Shown: piece by piece, positions 1-6,204 of the stretch
How positions within the stretch are numbered: position 1 is the first letter of the stretch
Layout: the number at the start of each line of letters is the position of its first letter
Assembly: GCA_049669725.1 (NCBI GenBank)
Contig: JBATKU010000409.1
Location: forward strand, 1 to 9,150
Length of the DNA: 9,150 nucleotides
Reading direction: 5' to 3'
Source of the DNA: JAFDCJ01 sp049669725
GTDB lineage: Bacteria > Desulfobacterota > Desulfobacteria > Desulfobacterales > JAFDCJ01
Notes under the pieces: generated by a model
Seen by the model: the letters and a program-made list of their open reading frames with translations, nothing else
What the model was told of the DNA's origin: nothing
Databases searched by the model: none
Translations under genes and position numbers: made by a program

Positions 1-28
1 GAATAGCATTAGAAGTATTTTATTTATA

Positions 29-55
29 TTGACATTTTGCATGTACGGTTAAATC
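29..55 (+). promoter_or_regulatory. weak promoter candidate upstream of thrS
   Basis: A perfect TTGACA lies at 29-34, but the best -10 match nearby is poor: TAAATC at 50-55 with a 15-base spacer (3 of 6 to consensus). It sits about 130 bases upstream of the thrS start, in AT-rich sequence. I list it because TTGACA also occurs upstream of the two selenoprotein genes here. The call rests on one box only. Confidence 0.22.
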
Positions 56-70
56 TTTATTTGTCGATTC

Positions 71-111
71 ACCCAAAGGATAGTAAACTTGGGTTTGGGG
101 CTTTGCCCCAA
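71..111 (+). promoter_or_regulatory. possible structured leader of thrS (hairpins)
   Basis: A 7-bp hairpin, TTGGGGC / GCCCCAA with loop TTT, lies at 95-111. An adjacent 6-bp stem, ACCCAA (71-76) with TTGGGT (89-94), can stack beside it. No U-run follows, so this is not an obvious terminator. It lies 70 bases before the thrS start, where translational operators or attenuators of synthetase genes are often found. I see no T-box consensus. Function is unknown. Confidence 0.3.
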
Positions 112-182
112 TTGGAAAGATGGAATGGAAGATTCCGTGACATTATTACTAATATTTACCCTATTACCACAGTGAGCTTCCA

Positions 183-2099
183 ATGATTAACATAACATTT
201 CCTGACGGCAACATAAAGGCTTTTGAAAGCCCCCCGAGCGGACTTGATGTCGCCAAAAGTATTTCGGACGGACTGGCGCGCAATTGCGTCGCCATGGAAC
301 TCGATGACAACCTGGCAGACCTGAACGCGACCATTGATGGCGACAGCAAAGTCAGGTTGATTACCTCCAAGGATCCCGAAGCATTGGAGATATTGCGACA
401 CAGTTCCGCCCATATCATGGCCCAGGCTATTTTGCGGATTTATCCGGATGCCAAACTGACGATCGGCCCGGCCGTTGAAGAGGGATTTTACTATGACATC
501 GACATGGCCCCAGTTTCAGAAGACGATTTTCCGAAAATCGAGGCTGAAATCAAAAAGATTATCAAGGAAAAATTACCGATTAAACGCCGGGAAGTATCCA
601 AGGCGGCGGCCTTGGATTTTTATAAAGATGAGCCTTATAAGCTTGAAATGATATCAGCTCTGGAGGAAGGGACCATCTCATTTTATGAGCAGGGTGAATT
701 CACTGATCTGTGCCGCGGCCCTCACGTACCACACACCGGTGTTGCCAAATTCATCAAGCTGATAAAAGTTTCCGGGGCCTACTGGCGTGCGGATCCTTCC
801 AAACCGCAGCTGCAGAGAATCTACGGCACTGCTTTTTTTACCAAAAATGAGCTGAAGGACCACCTGAGGTTTCTCGAAGAGGCCAAGAAGCGCAACCATC
901 GTAAAATCGGTCAAGCCCTTGATCTTTTCAGCTTTCACGAAGAGGCTCCGGGCATGCCGTTTTTTCATCCCAAAGGAATGGAGCTCTGGAATGCCCTGTT
1001 GGATTTCTGGCGCTTGGAGCATCGTGCGGCCGGATACGTGGAGAGCAAAACGCCGATTATGTTAAACCGCTTTCTCTGGGAGCGATCCGGTCACTGGGAG
1101 AATTATCGGGAAAATATGTATACCTCGGCAATTGATGACATCGAGTATGCCATCAAGCCCATGAACTGCCCGGGGGGTATGCTTATATATAGCCGCAAGC
1201 CCCATTCCTACCGTGACTTGCCCTTGCGGGTTGCTGAACTCGGACTTGTGCACCGGCACGAGCTAAGCGGCGTGCTTTCCGGACTCTTTCGGGTCAGGGC
1301 CTTTCACCAGGATGATGCCCATTTATATATGACACCAAGACATATTGAAGAGGAAATTATAGGTATTTTGAATCTGTCGGAACGGATGTACGGGGCCTTC
1401 GGCCTGGGGTTTCATCTGGAACTGTCCACCAGACCGGAAAAATCCATCGGTACCGACGAACAGTGGGAAACGGCCACCACCGGCCTGGCCTCCGCCCTAG
1501 ATGCCTACGGACATGAATACGCGTTAAATGAGGGCGACGGTGCTTTCTACGGACCCAAAATTGATCTGCATATTAAAGACGCCCTGGGGCGGACATGGCA
1601 GTGTGGGACGATTCAGCTGGATATGTCGCTGCCTGAACGATTTAATCTGTACTATATCGAAAAGGACAATGAAAAGCATCGTCCCATCATGATTCACCGA
1701 ACTGTTTTTGGATCCATTGAACGCTTTCTGGGCATATTGATCGAGCATTTTGCGGGCAAGTTTCCGTTGTGGATGGCGCCGGTTCAGGCTGTCATTCTGC
1801 CGATAAACGATGATCTTGTGCCGTATTCCAACGAGGTGGAGGATATCCTGAAGAGCGCCGGGCTGCGCGTTGAGGTCGACAGCCGGACCGAGAGCCTCAA
1901 TAAAAAAGTGCGGGAAGCCCAGCTGCAGTATATTCCGCTGATTCTAACCATCGGCGGTAAAGAAAAAGAGGCCGGCACCCTGTCCGTGCGAACCCTGGAC
2001 GGGAATGTCAAATACGGCGTTTCCCATCAAGCTTTTTTGGATACGGTACTTGCCCATATTCGGAATCGAGAGCTATCGCTGGATATGTTTAGTGGTTGA
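183..2099 (+). CDS. thrS: threonyl-tRNA synthetase
   Basis: This cytoplasmic class II aminoacyl-tRNA synthetase charges tRNA-Thr with threonine, using ATP. The 638-residue product matches the usual full length of bacterial ThrRS (about 640). In order it has a TGS domain (about 1-61), an editing domain with the HxxxH pair (H73, H77) and C177/H181 of CRGPH (about 62-240), a class II catalytic core (about 241-530) and a C-terminal anticodon-binding domain (about 535-630). The zinc ligands are visible as C329 (MNCPGG), H380 (QDDAH) and H505 (MIHRT), matching C334/H385/H511 of the E. coli enzyme. Motif 3 is GSIERFLGILIEHF. The ATG at 183 starts exactly at the TGS domain, although its ribosome binding site is weak (GAG at 173-175). 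The gene is intact. A 5-bp hairpin (AGACC/GGTCT, 2099-2116) overlaps the stop but lacks a T-tract. In many bacteria infC-rpmI-rplT follow thrS; here they do not. Confidence 0.98.
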   Translation: MINITFPDGNIKAFESPPSGLDVAKSISDGLARNCVAMELDDNLADLNATIDGDSKVRLITSKDPEALEILRHSSAHIMAQAILRIYPDAKLTIGPAVEEGFYYDIDMAPVSEDDFPKIEAEIKKIIKEKLPIKRREVSKAAALDFYKDEPYKLEMISALEEGTISFYEQGEFTDLCRGPHVPHTGVAKFIKLIKVSGAYWRADPSKPQLQRIYGTAFFTKNELKDHLRFLEEAKKRNHRKIGQALDLFSFHEEAPGMPFFHPKGMELWNALLDFWRLEHRAAGYVESKTPIMLNRFLWERSGHWENYRENMYTSAIDDIEYAIKPMNCPGGMLIYSRKPHSYRDLPLRVAELGLVHRHELSGVLSGLFRVRAFHQDDAHLYMTPRHIEEEIIGILNLSERMYGAFGLGFHLELSTRPEKSIGTDEQWETATTGLASALDAYGHEYALNEGDGAFYGPKIDLHIKDALGRTWQCGTIQLDMSLPERFNLYYIEKDNEKHRPIMIHRTVFGSIERFLGILIEHFAGKFPLWMAPVQAVILPINDDLVPYSNEVEDILKSAGLRVEVDSRTESLNKKVREAQLQYIPLILTIGGKEKEAGTLSVRTLDGNVKYGVSHQAFLDTVLAHIRNRELSLDMFSG

Positions 2100-2165
2100 G
2101 ACCGTTTAGATGGTCTGCATACTAATAGTTGAATTGCTAAGCGGCGGATTGTTGCGTAGGCGTAA

Positions 2166-2372
2166 ATGGCTAAAAATGCAGGTGTGACCACCAGTAAAAT
2201 TAATTTTTGTGATCTGTTATGCGAATTTTCCGACTTCGCCAAACTCGATGCACTGGATGGCAGTTGCCGGACATTTCAGTCCCTGTGGTGCAAAAAACTA
2301 AAAAAGCACGTCGCCAAAAATGCTCCCTGCGAAGCAGCTTTCGGCAAAAGGCGCCCGACGACGGGATTTTAA
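2166..2372 (+). CDS. possible small Cys-rich protein, unknown function
   Basis: This 68-residue reading frame lies in the gap after thrS. Five cysteines are spread through the chain (C15, C19, C34, C42, C55) in a CxxxC...GSCRTF...WC...KNAPC arrangement, with a basic stretch KKLKKH at 43-48. The spacing suggests a small zinc- or cluster-binding fold, and GSCRTF-x4-C-x12-C looks to me like a conserved signature of small deltaproteobacterial proteins; that is memory, not a search. Support is moderate. The ATG follows an in-frame stop directly, the ribosome binding site is weak (TAGG at about 2157-2160), and overlapping frames of similar length exist on both strands. A hairpin (GCGCCCGA 2351-2358 with TCGGGTCGC 2373-2381, one bulge) spans the stop codon, which fits a gene end. 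It could still be non-coding. Confidence 0.42.
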   Translation: MAKNAGVTTSKINFCDLLCEFSDFAKLDALDGSCRTFQSLWCKKLKKHVAKNAPCEAAFGKRRPTTGF

Positions 2373-2419
2373 TCGGGTCGCGTTGCGGGCTGCGTGTTGA
2401 AATCCAGACCATTCCGTAG

Positions 2420-2470
2420 TCCCTGCCCGCCATCTTCTGCCTGAGGCGGACTCAGGAGAGGCGGGCGGGA
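2420..2470. repeat. GC-rich nested inverted repeat (intergenic hairpin)
   Basis: The outer arms are TCCCTGCCCGCC (2420-2431) and GGCGGGCGGGA (2460-2470), pairing fully apart from one bulged T. The inner arms are CCTGAG (2440-2445) and CTCAGG (2451-2456) around loop GCGGA. The two stems are separated by a small asymmetric internal loop. No T-run follows, so it is unlikely to be a simple intrinsic terminator. Its base composition stands out from the surrounding sequence, which suggests a dispersed palindromic repeat. The rest of the 2100-2528 gap shows only the possible small gene. Confidence 0.6.
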
Positions 2471-2528
2471 CAAATCCGAAATCGAAACCATCTGTCTTCA
2501 GTTTTAAGATCCACGACTTGCGTAACTT

Positions 2529-2975
2529 ATGCCTTCAAGACTAAAAAACTTCACCCTTTATTGGCTGCCGCTCATTGTTTATTGCCTGGCGATTTATATC
2601 CAGTCCGACCTTCCCTCACCTGAACAGATTCCTTCTTTTGAATTTAGCGACAAGATACTGCATTTTTTTGCCTATGCGGTTATGGGAGTTTTATTTTACA
2701 GGGCTTACCAAACGCTGAGGATTAAAGATAGCCTGCGAATGCTGATCCTGCTCAGTATTCTTTCCGCATCTCTTTACGGCATCAGCGATGAAATCCACCA
2801 GTATTTTGTTCCTTTCAGAGATGCCGACATCATGGATGTGGTTGCCAATATTCTCGGTGCAGTTTGCGGGGTAACCCTCTACCATCTGTGGGCGGTTTCA
2901 AAATACAGAGGACAGAAGTATTTGAATTCGGAATTGGGAATGCGGAAAGAAAAAAAGAAAATAGGAGACAATTGA
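2529..2975 (+). CDS. VanZ-family membrane protein
   Basis: This 148-residue integral membrane protein belongs to the VanZ-like family. The signature is clear: DKILHFFAY (41-49) and ISDEIHQYFVPFRDADIMDV (85-104), followed by ANILGA. These are the conserved D-x-x-x-H, DEIHQ-x-FVP-x-R and D-x-x-x-N-x-x-G elements of the family. Hydrophobic segments lie near 10-25, 43-60, 70-86 and 104-121, consistent with four membrane helices. The founding member contributes to teicoplanin resistance in enterococci, but most chromosomal homologues have no known role, so I do not infer resistance. The tail after residue 122 is short, charged and probably not conserved; its DNA (2927-2952) contains GGAAT-type mini-repeats. 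The start has no good ribosome binding site. The gene ends 69 bases before fdhA and is probably transcribed separately. Confidence 0.85.
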   Translation: MPSRLKNFTLYWLPLIVYCLAIYIQSDLPSPEQIPSFEFSDKILHFFAYAVMGVLFYRAYQTLRIKDSLRMLILLSILSASLYGISDEIHQYFVPFRDADIMDVVANILGAVCGVTLYHLWAVSKYRGQKYLNSELGMRKEKKKIGDN

Positions 2976-3000
2976 CAAAACGGGGCGTATCGGGTACATA
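2972..3000 (+). promoter_or_regulatory. candidate sigma-70-type promoter of fdhA
   Basis: A perfect -35 TTGACA (2972-2977, overlapping the end of the VanZ gene) is followed after 17 bases by TACATA (2995-3000), a weak -10 (3 of 6). Transcription would begin near 3007, giving a leader of about 38 bases that contains the strong Shine-Dalgarno AAGGAGGG (3026-3033). The placement is sensible, but the weak -10 leaves it unproven. No sigma-54 type GG/GC box was noticed. Confidence 0.4.
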
Positions 3001-3044
3001 AAAAACTTCCTCAAAAGTCTCCAAAAAGGAGGGCCGAAACCGAT

Positions 3045-5813
3045 ATGGCTGAGCAGAACATTATTGTTATCAATGGGAATGAATTTTCTTTCGAACCCGG
3101 CGAAAGCATCCTGGACGTCGCACACCGCAACAGTATTGATATCCCCACTCTCTGTCATCTAAAGAATGCCGCACCGACCGGTGCCTGTCGCATTTGTGTC
3201 GTTGAAGTCGAAGGCGCCCGCAGTCTGGTGGCCGCCTGCGCCGCACCGGCAGGTAACAACATGATGGTGCGCACCGAGTCGGCTAAGGTGATTGAAGCGC
3301 GCCGTATGGTCATTCAACTGCTATTGTCGTCGGGTAATCATAACTGTGCCGTCAGTGGATCTGCCGGCGAGAACTGGACCGAATTCCAGCTGAAGTCTCA
3401 GAAGATTGAAGATACAGCTGAATTGTGTCCGGTATGGGGGGATTGTAAACTGCAGGATCTGGCTTTTCGTTATCAGGTCAGCGGGGAAGTGTTCGATCCC
3501 ACTGAATCGCCCTATCCGATGGAGACTGTCAATCCATTTATCGTGCGCGATTTTTCACGCTGTATCCAATGCGGACGATGCGTCCAGGCCTGCAACGAGG
3601 TGCAGGTCAATCAAGCCATCCATTATGGTTACCGGGGCGCCGACACCAAGATCGTGGCGGCCGGTGATCGCCCCTACCGGGATTCTGATTGTGTTTTTTG
3701 CGGGGAATGCGTGCAAGCTTGTCCGGTGGGTGCCCTGGTCGAGAAAGATGCCCGTTACCAGGTGCGGCTCTGGGAAACTAAAAAGGTCCGAACCACTTGC
3801 AGCTATTGTGGCGTCGGCTGTCAACTTTACCTGCATGTAAAAAATAATCGGGTTGTAAAAGTCACCGGTGTTGAGGACGTTGCCCCCAACTATGGCAGCC
3901 TTTGTGTTAAAGGCCGGTTTGGCTATAATTTTATTAATTCCCCTGAGCGGCTGACCTCGCCGCTGATTAAAGAAAAGGGGCAGTTCCGCGAAGCCTCCTG
4001 GGATGAAGCCCTTGATCTGGTCGCCGGCAAGTTTGGTGAGATTAAAACGGAACATGGGTCGGACAGCCTTGCGGTACTGACCTCGGCCCGGATTACCAAT
4101 GAGGAAAATTACATTGCTCAGAAATTTTCCCGGGCGGTGCTGCAAACCAACAGTGTCGACCACTGCGCACGTCTCTGACATTCTTCCACTGTGGCCGGTC
4201 TGGCCGCAGCGTTCGGAAGCGGTGCCATGACCAACACCATCGGCTGTATTGAAAAAGCGGATGTCATTCTGATCACCGGCTCCAACACGACTGAAAACCA
4301 TCCGGTGCTGTCCAGTTTTGTCAAGCGGGCGGTCACCCAAAAAGGCGCCAAACTGATCGTCGTGGACCCCAGACGAATAAAGATAACCCGCTTTGCACAA
4401 AAATGGTTGCGGCAGAATCTGGGCACCGATGTCGCGTGGATAAACGGCCTGATGCACGTCATCATCAAGGAAAACCTTTACGCCAAAGAGTATGTCGAAA
4501 GGCGCACCGAGGGATTTGATGAAGTCAAAAAGACCGTTGAGAAATATACACCGGATTATGTGGCGGAAATTACCGGGATCCCCGCCCAGGAGATCATTTA
4601 TGCCGCCCGCCTGTATGCCGGTGCCGAGCGCGGCAGTATCCTGTACTGCATGGGAATCACCCAGCACACCACCGGAACGGACAATGTCAAATCCCTGGCT
4701 AACCTGGCCATGCTGTGCGGCAATCTCGGCATTGAAGGCGGCGGGGTCAACCCCCTGCGGGGGCAAAACAACGTCCAGGGAGCCTGTGACATGGGAGGTC
4801 TGCCGGATGTTTACAGCGGCTACCAGAAGGTGATAGACCCGGCGGCCAACCAAAAAATGGCCGAGGCCTGGGGCGTTGACGCATTGCCGGATCAACCCGG
4901 CCTGAAAGTAACCCAGATGATACCGGCGGCCCATGACGGCAAGCTCAAAGCCCTTTACATCATCGGTGAAAATCCGCTGGTTTCGGATCCGGATTTGAAT
5001 CATTGCGAAAAAAGCCTTAAAAACCTCGATTTTATCGTCGTCCAGGATATTTTTTTGACCGAAACCGCTCAACTGGCGGACGTGGTGCTGCCCTCGGCCT
5101 GTTTTGCCGAAAAAGACGGAACCTTTGCCAACACGGATCGCCGGGTGCAGTTAGTCCGAAAGGCCGTGGAGCCCCCCGGACAGGCCTGGGACGACTGGAA
5201 AATTACCTGTGAAATTGCCACCCGCATGGGTTATACGATGAACTACGAGAACCCGCAGCAGATAATGGAGGAAATCTCAAAAGTGACGCCGTCTTACGGC
5301 GGCATCACCTATGACCGCATCGCCTACGAGGGGATTCACTGGCCGGCGCCGACGGCCGAACATCCCGGAACGCCCATTCTTCACCGGGACCAGTTTGCCA
5401 AGGGCAAAGGGACCTTTCACGCGATTGATTATATCCCGCCGGCCGAAAGTGCGGATGCCGAATACCCGATGTATCTGACCACCGGCCGCCTGCTCTACCA
5501 GTATCACACCGGTACGATGACCATGAAAAGCGACGGCTTAAATGAGATTGCGCCGGAGTGTTTCGTTGAAATTTCGCCCCAGGATGCCCGCGGATATGAT
5601 GTGCAGGATGGCGCTTCCGTAGACATCGAATCCCGCCGGGGAACAATTCGGGCCGTTATCAAGGTTTCTAAAATGGCGGTATCGGGTACGGTGTTCATCC
5701 CCTTTCATTACGCAGCAGCCGCAGCCAACCGGCTGACCAATGCGGCTTTGGATCCGATTTCGGGTATACCCGAGTATAAGGTTTGTGCGGTTAAACTATC
5801 AAAAGCCGCCTAA
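3045..5813 (+). CDS. fdhA: formate dehydrogenase alpha subunit, selenocysteine-containing
   Basis: This enzyme catalyses reversible oxidation of formate to CO2 at a Mo/W bis-pyranopterin centre. The frame is open over 922 residues apart from one TGA (4176-4178), residue 378, in the context HCARL-U-HSSTVAGLA. That is the canonical Sec-His active site of the family (E. coli FdhF Sec140-His141), so I read through it. Domains: a 2Fe-2S ferredoxin at 1-80 (C37, C48, C51, C65); a NuoG-like His-Cys region (H99, C101, C128, C134, with an insertion); two 4Fe-4S clusters (C173/176/179/183 and C216/219/222/226); the active-site 4Fe-4S cluster C252/C255/C259/C287 followed by K289; the molybdopterin core; and a dinucleotide-binding C-terminus from about 807. 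No twin-arginine signal is present, so it is cytoplasmic. The architecture resembles NAD(P)-linked and Moorella-type FdhA. No partner subunit or chaperone gene is seen nearby. AAGGAGGG lies 11 bases before the ATG. Confidence 0.96.
4183..4219 (+). promoter_or_regulatory. bacterial SECIS element of fdhA
   Basis: Just after the TGA, the message folds into a hairpin. The upper stem CTGTGGCC (4189-4196) pairs with GGCCGCAG (4202-4209), 8 bp with one G-U, around the loop GGTCT (4197-4201). A lower stem CTTCC (4183-4187) pairs with GGAAG (4215-4219) across an asymmetric internal loop. The apical loop begins 18 bases after the TGA, within the spacing known for bacterial SECIS elements, and its GGUCU matches the loop sequence of E. 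coli fdhF that SelB recognises. It lies inside the coding frame, encoding part of the segment after Sec. Confidence 0.87.
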
Positions 5814-5964
5814 AAAGTGGTTTTGTAACCCCATCTAATGCCCGATAGCTGCGTTGTGCCACAGATTAAAATGCTCACGTACTAACGTGTACGCTCCGCT
5901 TTTAATTTGGGGCACGCCTTGCTCTCGAACATGATCTGGGGTTACAAAACCACTTTTGGCTTTT
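5801..5964. repeat. long imperfect palindrome at the fdhA 3' end (MITE-like or terminator)
   Basis: Two perfect 21-base arms, 5813-5833 and 5937-5957, face each other (AAAAGTGGTTTTGTAACCCC plus one base, and its complement). The sequence between them is also an imperfect palindrome, including ATTAAAA (5864-5870) against TTTTAAT (5900-5906) and CGTAC (5878-5882) against GTACG (5889-5893) at the centre. An outer pair AAAAGCC (5801-5807) / GGCTTTT (5958-5964) extends it into the fdhA codons. The left arm begins in the stop codon and the right arm is followed by a T-run, so it could end fdhA transcripts. Its size and full-length symmetry also fit a miniature inverted-repeat element. No transposase is present. 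Confidence 0.8.
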
Positions 5965-6042
5965 TATACAGATGGTTGTGTCTTTCTTTGAACCACCTGG
6001 ACGCCTGTTGAACACCTTCTACCGATAATTGTTCGGCGTGCT

Positions 6043-6109
6043 AATCGCGGCTCAAAGCCGTTCCCACAACGCTGGCCTCTCAGGGTGGGAGCGGCTTTCA
6101 GCCGCGATT
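6043..6109. repeat. REP-like inverted pair
   Basis: Two 25-base arms, 6043-6067 and 6085-6109, are inverted copies with two mismatches and a 17-base spacer. The right arm reads GTGGGAGCGGCTTTCAGCCG and then CGATT. Each arm is itself a small hairpin (CGGCT/AGCCG), the hallmark of REP sequences. The GTGGGAGCGGCTT...AGCCGCGA motif closely resembles REP families known from Pseudomonas and Xanthomonas that are spread by REP-associated tyrosine transposases. The remaining sequence from 5965 to 6042 shows nothing I can interpret. Confidence 0.75.
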
Positions 6110-6140
6110 CTTTGGTGCAATGAAATTACTAAAAACTAAA

Positions 6141-6167
6141 CCCCGATTGCAAGGCAGCCGGGGTTTT
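6141..6167. terminator. bidirectional intrinsic terminator between convergent genes
   Basis: CCCCG (6141-6145) pairs with CGGGG (6159-6163), and an inner TGC/GCA pairing (6148-6150 with 6153-6155) closes the loop. On the + strand TTTTATA follows; on the - strand the hairpin is followed by TTTAGTTTTTAG. It therefore suits the HdrD-like gene, whose stop codon lies 38 bases away, and could also catch fdhA readthrough. A second small hairpin, ACGATA/TATCGT (6181-6197), lies between it and that stop codon. Confidence 0.65.
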
Positions 6168-6204
6168 ATAGATTAATCAGACGATATTTTGTATCGTGAT
6201 GCTT

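Noticed and set aside
1..182. T-box riboswitch upstream of thrS
   Set aside because: No T-box consensus or specifier stem architecture is visible, and the hairpins at 71-111 lack a terminator T-run.
2219..2433. Other overlapping small frames in the thrS-VanZ gap, both strands
   Set aside because: They are low-complexity or basic translations without conserved pattern; at most one frame here can be real and the Cys-rich one is the better candidate.
4176..4178. Nonsense mutation making fdhA a pseudogene
   Set aside because: The codon is TGA, at the exact Sec position of the family, with a SECIS hairpin downstream, and the frame is otherwise perfect over 922 residues.
3555..5072. Long 505-residue open frame on the - strand
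   Set aside because: It lies entirely antisense to fdhA, whose motifs are unmistakable on the + strand. Its translation shows no domain and is a by-product of codon bias.
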